Positions 8,582 through 19,271 of a stretch of 64,000 nt of DNA are shown piece by piece. Where the stretch lies: the NCBI RefSeq assembly GCF_023078335.1, contig NZ_CP095550.1, forward strand, positions 4,384,001 through 4,448,000, written 5' to 3'. The DNA comes from Metabacillus endolithicus. Lineage in GTDB: Bacteria > Bacillota > Bacilli > Bacillales > Bacillaceae. Below the pieces are notes generated by a model. It had not been told where the DNA came from. It searched no databases and worked only from the letters and a program-made list of their open reading frames with translations. Position numbers and translations under genes: made by a program. Position 1 is the first letter of the stretch; the number at the start of each line of letters is the position of its first letter.

Positions 8582-10109
8582 TTATACGCTTTTCTTAAGT
8601 TGATCGCTAGCCAACTGTTCATTTTGTCTCATATAGCTTATGAAAAGCTGAGCATATTTTGGATCCCATTGAGACCCTTTTCCTTCTTCTATAATGGCTA
8701 AAGCTTTTTGAATAGGCATGCCTTTACGATATGGACGATCAGATGTCATAGCATCAAAAGCATCAGCAACAGCCATAATTCTACCGAAGAGAGGAATATC
8801 TTCCCCCAGAAGACCTTCCGGATAACCTAATCCGTCATATCGTTCATGGTGATATTTTACACCTGGAATAAGTGCATCCATCTCCACTTTAGGCTGAACT
8901 TGGGAGAGAATGGTTGCTCCGATAACAGGATGGGTTTTTATCTCATTAAATTCCTCATCCGTTAAACGACCATCTTTCAATAAGATATCATCTCTAATGC
9001 CTATTTTTCCAATATCATGTAATAAAGCTGATTTTCTTAATAAATCTAGTGTTTCCATATCTAGCTGAGCTTGTTCACCAATTAAAACTGAATACTTTGC
9101 AACTCTGACTGAATGACCAGCAGTATATGGATCACGAGCATCTAATGCTAATGCTAGTGTTGTAAAAAGACTGTCTAATAGTTGTTTGTTTATTTTATCC
9201 CTTCGTTTAAGACCACTAACCATTTGATTATAGCCGGATATTAATTTGGAAAATTCATCAGAATACACATCTTTTTGATAAACAAGATTACCTTGCTGAA
9301 TTTGTTGCATCGCATCTTCAAGTGTTTGGATAGGTTCTGCTATATTATGAAACAATAAATACGCACCATAAAAAGCAAATAATATCGAAACAACTAAAAC
9401 GATAACAAGCCCAACTCCAGTATTCTGTCAATAATGGGATGGAGGCTTCGGTAAATCGAAAATGAGTGGCTAAGCTAAATAATAACAAAGGAAAAATACC
9501 TATAAAAATTGCACTATACAATACTTTCTTTTGTATCGAAATGTATATATGCGATTGATGTGAAAAGTCCACGTCATATAAATTCTGACTTTGATCTCTA
9601 ATATAAACAAGTATCGGCTGTATAGCCTTCGTAGCTAAAAAGAATTCTATAATAGCATGCATTCCTGCTATAAGTACAGAAGCACCGAAAGCAATTCCAA
9701 CATAATACAAAGGAAAAGGAAGCATTTCATTGTTAATATAAATGTAGCTCATTGCCATGGCAGGTATAGAAAATCCAAATAAATGCGGACCGAAGATTCT
9801 ATAAACACTAAGAATAGGTAATCGATGTGTTTGTTTATAAGATAATCTTAAGTCATGAAGTGACGGTTGATCATTCAGGAATGTCCTCTTTATTGGTCTG
9901 ATCATAAGTGAAAATACAATACTTTCTAGTGAAAGCATACATAAAAGTGAAAGGCAGATTATTTTCCCCAATAAAATGGTTTCATTTAATTGTACATCTA
10001 TTGTTGTAAACATGAAAAGTGCTCCAACTCCAAATACTGCAAGTAAGGAGCCAAATATATAGTTTCTAAGTAGAATCAATAAAAAATGTCTAAATATCGT
10101 ATGTCGCAT
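8582..10109 (-). pseudogene. Membrane HD-GYP cyclic-di-GMP phosphodiesterase, frameshifted
   Basis: The N-terminal part has about six membrane segments followed by a HAMP-like linker (PIQTLEDAMQQIQQGN). The C-terminal HD-GYP domain has ALLHDIGKIGI, KTHPVIGA, KYHHERYDGLGYPEGL and DAFDAMTSDRPYRK, so all metal ligands and the GYP loop are present and it should degrade cyclic di-GMP. The frame breaks near 9423-9431; removing one base gives a continuous last membrane helix (LLQNTGVGLVIVLVVSIL). The break is not in a homopolymer. The start at ATG 10109 is preferred because the sigma-D type promoter at 10157-10183 would place the transcript start next to the upstream ATG at 10154. Confidence 0.85.
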
Positions 10110-10156
10110 TTGCTCACAACCTAACATAAGTGGTAAAGAATAAAGTGTCTCCATAT

Positions 10157-10183
10157 ATATCGGCTAGAAATGATAAATATTAA
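10157..10183 (-). promoter_or_regulatory. Sigma-D type promoter of the HD-GYP gene
   Basis: Read on the minus strand: TTAA, 15 bp, GCCGATAT. This is the same form as the cheV promoter, which ties the phosphodiesterase to the motility regulon. Confidence 0.65.
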
Positions 10184-10197
10184 GGGGAATAAAAGAC

Positions 10198-10226
10198 AAG
10201 GATGACTCTTTGGGAAAGTCATCCTT
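10198..10226 (-). terminator. Terminator between ykuC and the HD-GYP gene
   Basis: A 10-bp stem (AAGGATGACT / AGTCATCCTT) lies immediately after the ykuC stop. The T run on the minus strand is interrupted, so strength is uncertain. Confidence 0.55.
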
Positions 10227-10227
10227 T

Positions 10228-11523
10228 TTAGATTGAGGTGATATTTGCATTTGCTTTATGATTCTTATGATTCAATCTTCTTTGCTTTCTCTCAAATGCC
10301 TCACTTAATTTTGGAAGTGTGAAGGCATAGAAGAGGGAAACTAGTAAAATAATAGCGGCAATTCCGTAATAGAGTAAATCAATTTCCTCGATGATTTTTG
10401 GGAATAAAAGTGCAATAAGACCTAATGTCATAGATTGTGCAAACATCATTAGTGGGTCAATCCATCCACTAACACGGCCCATAAGTTTAGGATGGACAAT
10501 TTTAGGCATCCAACCGCCAATTGCTATATTAATTGGACCTAAGCATGTCCCAATAATAAACACGATTATAAGAAAGATCGATATTCTATCTGTAAAACCT
10601 AAAAAGAAAACGAGCAAACTTGTTAGAAAGATTGGAAAGATCATTAATTGATGTGGCTTAAACTTTGAGGCAATTAATGTTCCCAGACCGCTTCCTGTTA
10701 ATAATCCTAAACCTAATGAAATGGCGAAAAGGGATGCATACCATTCATAGTTTGTAGGTGAGAGTTCATATTTCATTGTAAACATAGGTAAAATAGCAAA
10801 TGCTCCATTAAAAAAACCAAAAACAAAAAAGCCAAAGATTAAAGAAGCTAACAGTCGATTTTTAATAATATAGAGTATTCCATCTTTAAAATCGACAAAT
10901 GAAGATTTAATACTAACATCCTTCCATTCTAACCTTCCGTTAGGAAGTCTTGCAGAAGATGGTATCTGACATGACCTAATAAGTAAGCCAGAGATAATAA
11001 AGCTAACAAAGTCAACAGCAACTGCACCATGTATCCCGATTGTTTTATACATTGCTGCACCTATGCCGACTCCAAACACCATAAAAATACTAAAAAGCAT
11101 TTGATTTAGTCCAGCTGCTTGTGCATATTGATCTTTGTTTAAAATCCCTTGAACAAGACTATTTTCAGCAGGGAAAAAGAATTTTGTTACAGCACTTCTT
11201 AAGAAAAGTACCAGAAAAATAAGAGGGATAGAGTTAGTGAAAAGTGAACCAAATAAGATAACGGTTAAAGCTGCGCGTATCCAGTCACAATTTTCAGCTA
11301 CTTTCTTACGATCAAATCTGTCTGCGACAACTCCAACGATGAAAAAAACGAGAATGGTAGGCAATGAATACATCAGCTCTGCAATTGTTGCATAAGAAGG
11401 CTGATGACTAAAATGATCCAGCAAATAAAAGGCAAAAGCCATATTTCCTATTGTTGTACCCATTTGCGAAAAAAGGGCAGCATAGAATAATTTAACAAAG
11501 TTACGATTACGAAAAATTTTCAT
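10228..11523 (-). CDS. ykuC: MFS transporter YkuC
   Basis: 431 residues, equal to the usual YkuC length of about 430, with 12 hydrophobic segments. The loop VADRFDRKKV between segments 2 and 3 is the major-facilitator signature. Position between ykyB and ykuD on the same strand as in B. subtilis supports the name. It belongs to the MFS group that includes macrolide and other drug exporters, but the substrate is unknown. AAGGAG precedes ATG 11523. The C-terminal tail is basic and cytosolic. Confidence 0.85.
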   Translation of the reverse strand: MKIFRNRNFVKLFYAALFSQMGTTIGNMAFAFYLLDHFSHQPSYATIAELMYSLPTILVFFIVGVVADRFDRKKVAENCDWIRAALTVILFGSLFTNSIPLIFLVLFLRSAVTKFFFPAENSLVQGILNKDQYAQAAGLNQMLFSIFMVFGVGIGAAMYKTIGIHGAVAVDFVSFIISGLLIRSCQIPSSARLPNGRLEWKDVSIKSSFVDFKDGILYIIKNRLLASLIFGFFVFGFFNGAFAILPMFTMKYELSPTNYEWYASLFAISLGLGLLTGSGLGTLIASKFKPHQLMIFPIFLTSLLVFFLGFTDRISIFLIIVFIIGTCLGPINIAIGGWMPKIVHPKLMGRVSGWIDPLMMFAQSMTLGLIALLFPKIIEEIDLLYYGIAAIILLVSLFYAFTLPKLSEAFERKQRRLNHKNHKANANITSI

Positions 11524-11620
11524 TTGTTTTCTCCTTATTTTCTTCGTCCGTATCTACAATTGTCATTATAAGGTAACAAATAACGTTTTGATACGTAAAT
11601 TACAAAATCTTAATAAAATC

Positions 11621-12115
11621 TTAAGGTCTTATCATTACATTAGTACCATTAGGAACTAGTGAAGCTAGTTCTAAAACATCGCTGTTGTACATTCTAATAC
11701 ATCCTTGTGAAACGGCTTTACCAATAGAAGATGGGTTGTTTGTTCCATGTATGCCATAGTGGATTTTAGACAAGGAAAGCCACATTGCCCCAAAAGGTCC
11801 ACCAGGGTTTGGTTCCCGATTTACAATGACAAAATCTCCGACAGGGGTTGAACTAACCATTTTCCCTACGGCAATAGGGTATTCTTTCATAACTTGTCCG
11901 TTTCTGTTTAGGGTTAAACGTTTATTGGATATAGATATTTGAATCGAATAAGGAATGGTATTAGGATTAGGTAATCCTGGAATCGTTATTTTTTGTCCAA
12001 TATAGATAATATTAGGATTTTGAATTGAGTTTGCTGATAATAGCTTATTTATAGTAGTTCGGTAATTAGCAGCTATCAGGGCAAGGCTTTCTCCTTGTTT
12101 AACAATATGAATCAT
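11621..12115 (-). CDS. ykuD: L,D-transpeptidase with LysM domain (YkuD)
   Basis: 164 residues from ATG 12115 behind GGAGG, the same length as B. subtilis YkuD. Residues 1-52 are a LysM peptidoglycan-binding module ([19 protein letters not shown]). Residues 56-164 are the YkuD catalytic domain with [14 protein letters not shown] and the active-site motif SQGCIRM (Cys about residue 139); the usual residue before Gly in B. subtilis is Lys or His, Gln here. The enzyme forms meso-DAP to meso-DAP crosslinks in peptidoglycan and in B. subtilis is associated with sporulation. No cleavable signal peptide is seen, as in the homologue. Confidence 0.93.
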   Translation of the reverse strand: MIHIVKQGESLALIAANYRTTINKLLSANSIQNPNIIYIGQKITIPGLPNPNTIPYSIQISISNKRLTLNRNGQVMKEYPIAVGKMVSSTPVGDFVIVNREPNPGGPFGAMWLSLSKIHYGIHGTNNPSSIGKAVSQGCIRMYNSDVLELASLVPNGTNVMIRP

Positions 12116-12313
12116 GTTAATACCTCCAATTATAATAGACACTGTCATACAGAGATTTTGTAAAAAAAGAAATCAATATAACTTATGTATGGATATGGTA
12201 TAATGTACATTAATTTATTCCTATAAGATGACGTTTACAGTAAGATATCAAATAAATGTTTAATACTTTATTCGCACAGTTGTATGTAATTTATATATGT
12301 AAGGGTGTTGAAA

Positions 12314-13845
12314 TTGAATCAAGAAAAATATGCAATAGTTGATATCGGATCAAATACAATGCGACTTGTTATTTACTTACGGGAGAAAAGCGGAAGATTA
12401 AAAGAAATTGAAAATGTAAAGGTAGTGGCACGTCTTAGAAACTATTTATCAGATGAGGGAGTGTTAATGGACGAAGGAATGTCAATTTTAATTAACACGC
12501 TTCTTAGTTTTAAGGAGGTAACAAATCATCATAAATTAGATGAGGTAAAATGTGTGGCCACTGCTACAATCCGCCAAGCCAAAAATCAGCAAACAGTTCT
12601 TGAAAAAGTAAAAGCTGAGACTGACTTTGTGATTAGAATCTTATCAGAGTATGAAGAAGCTTATTTTGGTTATTTAGCTGTAGTTAATACAACACCTTTT
12701 GATCATGGTATTACAATTGATATTGGTGGAGGAAGTACAGAGCTTACGTACTTTTCTAATCGAAAATTAATAAGTTATCACAGTTTTCCGTTTGGAGCGC
12801 TATCTTTAAAAAAGCAATTTATAAAAGGTGACGTTCCGACTCCGGATGAATTAAAAAAGTTAAGAGCGTTTATATATGAACAGTTTCAAACACTTGATTG
12901 GGTAAATAACAGAAAGCTTCCAATTATCGGTATTGGAGGAAGCGCGAGAAATATGGTTCAAATACACCAAGAACGGATCGGATACCCAATTGCAGGTGTT
13001 CATCAATATTTAATGAATAATGAGGACATTAATGAAATCAATCAATATCTTCAGTCATTAACGTTTTCAGAGTTACAACGAGTCGAAGGGCTTTCTAAAG
13101 ACCGAGCAGATATTATCATTCCTGCTGTTGAAGTGTTTCATTGTTTAGTGGAGGTTGTAAACACAAATAAGTTTGCATTAAGTAAAAAAGGTTTGCGAGA
13201 TGGTGTTTTCTTTGAGGAACTTACAAAGGAATTTGGAATAAGTATCTTCCCTAATGTTATTGAAGAGAGTTTTTATGAATTGGCAACAGATTACAGCATT
13301 AACTTAAACCATGTTTTTCATGTAACTACAAATGCATTAATGATAACTACTCTTCTTGGTAAAGCTGAATTAGCTTCATTTAATAAAGAAGACGAGCTAT
13401 TACTTAAAAGAGGTGCATTTGTTTATGACCTTGGTTCATATATTGACTCGGAATCAAGCAGTCAACATACTTTCTACCTTCTAGCCAATAGAACAATTGA
13501 TGGATTGCTTCACCGAGATCGTATTATTATCGCATTGATTGCTTCTTATACAAGTAAAACAAATTTCAAAAGATATGTTTCTTCATATAGTGATTGGTTC
13601 ACAAAAGATGAGTTAGCAAAGTATAGAATGTTAGGAAATTTATACTAAAATTTGCATATAGCTTAAATGCGACGAAAAGAAATATTATTAGAACCCTTGA
13701 TTTGAAGCTTGAGCAAGGGAAGTTGGTTTTCGATGTGACATGTAACAGAGATTGGAAGCCAGAGCAATATCAAGTTGAAAAGCAGAAGAAACATTTGGAA
13801 AAAGTATTGAAAAGGTCAATATCTATTAATTTTGTTGAAGAATAA
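12314..13845 (+). pseudogene. ppx: Exopolyphosphatase Ppx/GppA, frameshifted near C-terminus
   Basis: Ppx removes terminal phosphates from polyphosphate, or the 5' phosphate of pppGpp. The ASKHA nucleotide fold is clear: IVDIGSNTMRLVIY (phosphate 1 loop), TIDIGGGSTELTYF and IIGIGGSARN, then an HD-like C-terminal half. The frame stops at 13648, but the next frame continues without stops as ALNATKRNIIRTLDLKLEQG to 13845. One missing base around 13645-13650 reconciles them and yields about 510 residues, the normal length. TTG 12314 behind AAGGGTG is the preferred start; GTG 12305 is an alternative. It pairs with ppk downstream. Confidence 0.88.
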
Positions 13846-13977
13846 AAAGATAGATCACTGTTGATAGTAAATGTCGAATGTACGTTAAGTTTTAATAACA
13901 ACTTGTTAGAGGAAGTTATGCTAATCATTATTTATCTATGAAGGGTATTGTCTAAATTTATTCATAAGCTAGCTTTA

Positions 13978-14031
13978 TTTACATAAAATTAATAAAAATT
14001 TACATAAATTTTACAATTAGAGTAGTACCAT
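13978..14031 (+). promoter_or_regulatory. PhoP-like box and -10 region of ppk
   Basis: Four six-base repeats close to the Bacillus PhoP half-site TT(A/T)ACA: TTTACA (13978), TTAATA (13989), TTTACA (13999) and TTTACA (14010), spaced 4-5 bp. A TACCAT -10-like element starts 10 bp after the last repeat, the layout of Pho-activated promoters. ppk starts 49 bp further on. Confidence 0.55.
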
Positions 14032-14080
14032 AGTGCTATCATGTAAACAGTAGATATTTGTCGAAAAAGGGTGGCTTAAA

Positions 14081-16191
14081 ATGAATACAATAAATAAAAA
14101 CGCTGTAGATCTACAGAGTCCGCTATATTATAACAACAGAGAACTAAGCTGGCTTGCTTTTAACGAACGAGTTTTGGAAGAAGCACTAGATGAGCGTAAC
14201 CCTTTACTAGAAAGGTTAAAATTTTTAGCGATATTTAGTTCGAATTTAGATGAGTTTTTCATGGTTCGTGTAGCGGGATTAAAAGACCAAGTAAAAGCAG
14301 GTTTTAATAAGCCGGAAAATAAGGCGGGGATGACCCCAAAACAACAACTTAACCAAATTGGCATTCGAACTCACCGCCTTGTTGAAATGCAATATGAAGC
14401 TTATAATCACCTTCTGATCCCAAATCTTGATATAGAAGCTATTCAGTTATTAAAGATGGAAGAAGTAGCTTCTGAGCAGCTACAAATTCTTGAGGAATAT
14501 TTTGACGAACAAATTTTCCCAGTCCTTACTCCAATGGCTGTTGATGCATATCGGCCGTTTCCAATGCTTTTAAATAAAAGCTTAAATCTTGCTATTGTTA
14601 TCGAGGATAACGATGAATATGAAGAAAATCGCTATAAAACAGCTATTGTTCAAGTTCCTTCTGTTTTAGATCGCTTTGTTAAACTTTCTTCTTCAGGAGC
14701 CACTCAATTTGTGTTGCTTGAAGATATTATTAGCAGGTTTATCCATAAACTTTTTAAAGGATATAAGGTGGTTTCTGTATCTGTTTTTCGGATAACTAGA
14801 AATGCAGATATGACGATTCATGAAGAAGGTGCTCGTGATTTATTAAAAGAAATTGAAAAAGAGCTGAAAAAACGAAAATGGGGAGCAGCTGTTAGGCTGG
14901 AAATTCAAAAACAAGGATTTGATCGTAATATATTACGTTATCTTACAGAAGAACTCGAAATTCATGAAAAAGATGTGTATGAAATAGATGGACCTCTAGA
15001 CCTAACATTCTTATTTGGTTTTGCAAAAGAAATTTCTAAAGTTAGAGAGGACCTTTTGTTTGAAACACTTATTCCCCAGCCTCCTCGCGATATCGGCTCA
15101 GATGAAGATATTTTTGAAAAAGTTTCAGAACAAGATGTTTTCTTGCATCATCCTTATGAATCGTTTGAGCCTGTTGTAGAATTTATTTCTGATGCAGCAG
15201 ATGATCCAGATGTGCTTGCGATTAAACAAACTTTATATCGGGTTAGTGGTGATTCTCCTATTATTGAGGCGCTTATGCGTGCTGCTGAGAATGGGAAGCA
15301 AGTAACAGTTCTCGTTGAGTTAAAAGCTCGATTTGATGAGGAAAATAATGTCCAATGGGTAAGGAGCTTGAAAAAGCGGGATGTCACGTTATTTACGGGA
15401 TGACATATTTAAAAACTCATAGTAAAATAACTCTCGTTGTTAGAAGAAAAAATAACCGAATTGAGCGATTTGTCCATCTTGGAACAGGTAATTACAATGA
15501 TCAAACAGCAAAAATATATACAGATATGGGCTTGCTTACATCAAAAAGGAAATTTGGTATTGATGCCACAAATTTCTTTAACTATTTAAGTGGTTATACC
15601 GAAAAGCCTGAGTTTCATCATTTATCTGTAGCACCTTTTGACATTCGTAAGGATTTTATTCAACTCATAGATGATGAAATTAATTTCCACAAAAGATTTT
15701 CAAACGGGCGGATTATTGCAAAAATGAATTCTTTAACAGATAAAGTCATTATTACAAAGCTCTATGAAGCTTCAAACGCTGGAGTGAAAATTGACTTAAT
15801 TATTCGAGGAACATGCTGTTTACGTCCGGGAATAAAAGGAGTAAGTGAAAATATAAGGGTTCGCAGTATTGTTGGTAGATTTTTAGAGCATAGCAGAATC
15901 TATTTCTTTCACCATAATGGAGAAGAAAAAACATTCCTATCATCCGCTGATATGATGACAAGAAATATGGAGAAGCGAGTTGAAATCTTATTTCCTATTT
16001 TTGATGGTCGAATCAAGAAACGCTTAAATCAAGTCCTAATGTCGAATTTAGCTGATAATGTAAAGGCAAGAGAGCAGGACAAAGATGGTGTGTATCATTA
16101 TGTAACTCGTGAGGTTGAAGATGAACCAATGATCGATAGCCAATTATTACTTTTTGGTCAGGCTTATCGTGTTCTAGAAGATGAAGAATAA
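14081..16191 (+). pseudogene. ppk1: Polyphosphate kinase 1, frameshifted
   Basis: Makes polyphosphate reversibly from ATP. The start region (RELSWLAFNERVLEEA, SNLDEFFMVRV), DVFLHHPYESFEPV and [14 protein letters not shown] segments, and the catalytic-His motif [20 protein letters not shown] are all those of PPK1. One frame ends at 15403; the other is open from 15355 to 16191. The switch lies at 15370-15375 (TGAAAAAG), where one added base gives [20 protein letters not shown] or a Lys variant. The repaired length is about 703 residues, typical for PPK1. AAGGGTGG precedes the ATG. A PhoP-like promoter lies upstream and a terminator follows. Confidence 0.92.
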
Positions 16192-16208
16192 ATAACATAA
16201 AAAAGCAG

Positions 16209-16240
16209 GACCTTCAAATGACTAACTGAAGGTCTTTTCT
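16209..16240 (+). terminator. Terminator of ppk
   Basis: An 8-bp stem (GACCTTCA / TGAAGGTC) with a 10-nt loop is followed by TTTTCTTTTTC. Confidence 0.7.
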
Positions 16241-16318
16241 TTTTCTTGAAAAGGAACTTTCTTTTGAGATAATAAGAGAAAGTGCTCTTTTTAGAAAGAT
16301 TAGGTGGAAAGGAACCTT

Positions 16319-16699
16319 ATGATGAAAGAAAAATTTCATAATAGCTTAATTGTTGCAGGCGGAGGAGCAATAGGTTCTACATTCCGATATATGTTTTCTT
16401 TCGCTCACTCTTATGGACCATTCTCTACGTTTACAGTTAACATAATAGGTAGCTTTTTATTAGGTTTTTTCACGGTCTTCTTTACAAATCGGGTAGAAAA
16501 TAAGAAGTCGAAGTTACTTCTTGGTACAGGATTTTGTGGAGGATTAACAACGATGTCAACTTTAAGCTTGGAATTAACGACTATGCCGATACATCAGGCT
16601 ATTTTGTACCTTATATGTACTCTAATTATAAGCTTCTTATTAGTACTAATAGGAATGAAAATCGCAAGAAATATAGTGAAAAAGGAGACTTCGTCATGA
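16319..16699 (+). CDS. crcB: Fluoride exporter CrcB/Fluc, first copy
   Basis: About 126 residues and four membrane segments. GGAIGSTFRYMFS, FTVNIIGSFLLGF and GTGFCGGLTTMSTL are the Fluc channel motifs, the last containing the conserved Phe/Thr/Ser path. The ATG at 16319 follows AAAGGAA. It overlaps the second copy by 4 bp (ATGA), so the two are co-translated; adjacent pairs in Firmicutes often form a heterodimeric or dual-topology channel. No fluoride riboswitch is visible upstream. Confidence 0.9.
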   Translation: MMKEKFHNSLIVAGGGAIGSTFRYMFSFAHSYGPFSTFTVNIIGSFLLGFFTVFFTNRVENKKSKLLLGTGFCGGLTTMSTLSLELTTMPIHQAILYLICTLIISFLLVLIGMKIARNIVKKETSS

Positions 16700-17058
16700 T
16701 AGCTGCAGCAATTGGCGGTGCTTTGGGTGCATCAGCACGATATTTGATAGGTGAATACATGAATAGTATGTTCAAATCTTCAATGCCTATTTCAATCATG
16801 CTAATAAACCTTTTAGGAGCTTTCTTATTAGGTTTGTTTATCAATGTCACATCCGGAAACATTCTATTATTTCTAGCCACAGGGTTTTGCGGAGGCTTTA
16901 CTACTTATTCTACTTTTAGTATAGAAGCTATACAGTTAGTTCAAGAGAAAAAATATTTATATTTTATTTTGTATCTACTAATAACCATTGTTGGAAGTAT
17001 TCTTGCAATTATGATAGGTAATTCTTTAACAACTCATTGGGGAGCAGTTGTTAAATGA
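16696..17058 (+). CDS. crcB: Fluoride exporter CrcB/Fluc, second copy
   Basis: 120 residues from ATG 16696, which overlaps the stop of the first copy and has AAAGGAG upstream. Motifs are GGALGASARYLIGEY, MLINLLGAFLLGLF and ATGFCGGFTTYSTFS, with four hydrophobic helices. The two proteins are clearly related but diverged, consistent with complementary membrane orientation of a paired fluoride channel. This last point is family knowledge, not visible here. Confidence 0.9.
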   Translation: MIAAAIGGALGASARYLIGEYMNSMFKSSMPISIMLINLLGAFLLGLFINVTSGNILLFLATGFCGGFTTYSTFSIEAIQLVQEKKYLYFILYLLITIVGSILAIMIGNSLTTHWGAVVK

Positions 17059-17166
17059 TAACATTATGGTACTATTAAATTAAAGATCCTAGGGATCAAA
17101 CAAAATTAGTTACCACAGTTATTTTATTGTTAAACATTATAAATAGACATGTACAGGATGATGGGG

Positions 17167-19256
17167 ATGAACGATTTTTTAAACTTAAAAAAAGACTTTA
17201 ATAACGACAAAAAGCTATCAGTAATTGAGTCGTTTATTTTTCAAATTATTTTAAAGCATATCAATGATTTGATATTTATAATGAAGGTTGAAATTGATGG
17301 TTCATTTACTTATTTATTTGTGAATGAAATGGGGAAAATAAGAGCAAAGCTTGACAATAATTATGCGGGGAAGACCTTTTACGACCTCCAACCTGCAAAG
17401 ATTGCAGATGAATTAAATGAGAAATATACATTTGTGAAAAATCATAAAATGGCAACCACATTTCAAGATAGAGTAAAAGTTGATGAAAACCATTTTGCAT
17501 ATGGTGAAACCATTTTAACACCAATAAAAAATGATGATGCTGATGTTATTTATATTATTGGTGTAACTAGAGATATTTCAGAAAGGGTTCATGAAAAGAC
17601 CTTGTTAATAGAAAGTCAACAAATGTATAAATCACTTGTTGATTTCAATATGGATGCAGTTTTATCAGTTGATAATGATGGAGTAATCTATTCGTTTAAT
17701 CATTCTGCTAAAAGAATACTCAAGGTAGACGATGAACATATTAATGTGAGCGTTTTCTCGCTATTTGAATACAGCTATCATCTAGAAATACAGCATGCAT
17801 TTCAACGATCTATTAATGGAGAATCTTCTGAAGGAGAAGCGGTTCTTATTCAAAAGCAAATCAGATTAAATGTTCATTATAAAACAGTGCCTATTATGAT
17901 AAATGAAACAGTAAGTGGAATCTTTTTTATATTAAGGGATATCACAGAGAAGGTAAAGCATGCGGAGCTAATTGAGCACCTTGCATATCATGATTCTCTT
18001 ACTGGATTGTATAATCGAAGTGCGTTAAAAAAGGACTTGCCTAAAGTAATGGAGATTTCTAAACAAAATCAAACACCTCTGGCTTTAATGTTTATGGATT
18101 TAGACCGCTTTAAAATGTTAAATGATACTCTTGGACATAATAATGGTGACCAAATCTTAATAGAGGTTGGGAAAAGGCTGTTAAGTATAAACTCTCCTGA
18201 ATTTAATGTATACCGTCATGGAGGAGATGAATTCATCATTGTTTTGCCATCATCTAATGTAGAAGTGGCAAGCAAGGTTGCCACACAAATTCTGGATATG
18301 TTTAAAGACCCTTTTTCTATCAATGATAACTTATACTATGTTTCCATTAGCATAGGTATAAGTATATATCCCGATGATTGTCAGGATGAAGACTCATTAA
18401 TCATGAATGCGGATAAAGCACTATATGTTGTAAAGCAAAGAAGCAGGGCACAATATCAACTTTATCATAAGGGTATGGATAAAAATACCAACGAGTTATT
18501 ATCTATGGAAACTGCTCTAAGAAGGTCTATAGGAAACAATGAATTAAAATTGCATTATCAACCACAAGTTGACTTGCATACAAATGAGATCGTAAGCTAT
18601 GAAGTATTATTGAGATGGGAAAATTCACACTTAGGAAGTGTTTCGCCTGCTAAATTTGTGCCCATTGCCGAGGAGTCAGGATTGATTATTTCTATAGGCG
18701 AATGGGTAATTGAGGAAGCCTGCAAACAGCTTATGCAATGGAAAAAGAAGGTTTAGGTGAAATTGTACTAGCCATAAATCTGTCAGCTAAGCAATTTGAA
18801 CAACCTTATTTAGTAGAAAAAATAAAGAGCTTATTTAGTGAGTATTATATAAATCCTAATCAAATTGAATTTGAGATTACAGAAGGTGCCTTACAAAATG
18901 TAGATGAAGCATTGCATATTATGAGTAGGTTAAAAAAAATTGGAGTAGCTATTTCAATTGATGATTTTGGCACAGGATATTCTTCCCTAATGTATTTAAA
19001 ACAATTTCCTATTGACTCCTTAAAAATTGACCAATCATTTATTCGAGAAGTGTTAACCGATCAAAAAGATGAGGCAATCGTCAAAACAATCCTTTCTATC
19101 GCTGAAAATTTAGGGAAAATCTTAGTAGTAGCAGAAGGAATTGAAACGTTGGAGCAGTTGAATTTTTTAAAAACGCTAAACTGTCAAAAGGGACAAGGTT
19201 TTTACTTTAGCAAACCAATCCCACCCGTAGAAATCACCAATAGGCTGAAGGATTAG
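17167..19256 (+). pseudogene. PAS-GGDEF-EAL cyclic-di-GMP turnover protein, frameshifted
   Basis: Residues about 25-255 contain two PAS-type sensor segments (VTRDISERV and LRDITEKV mark their ends). The GGDEF domain (YHDSLTGLYNRSALKK ... RHGGDEFIIV) has an intact active site. The EAL domain begins YEVLLRW (ExLxR form) and continues with SIDDFGTGYSSLMYL and VVAEGIETLEQL. The frame is lost in an A5 run at 18742-18746; one more A joins LMQWKK to EGLGEIVLAINLSAKQF. The intact enzyme would have about 696 residues and could both make and degrade cyclic di-GMP. No membrane segment. The start is uncertain: ATG 17167 fits AGGATG best. Confidence 0.9.
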
Positions 19257-19271
19257 ATCCTTTAGCCTATT
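19239..19271. terminator. Bidirectional terminator overlapping two stop codons
   Basis: A 15-bp stem with one G.T pair (AATAGGCTGAAGGAT / ATCCTTTAGCCTATT) spans the stops of the convergent EAL gene and ykuE. Confidence 0.75.

Noticed and set aside
16240..16318. Fluoride riboswitch before crcB
   Set aside because: The leader is mostly the ppk terminator and lacks the conserved aptamer segments.
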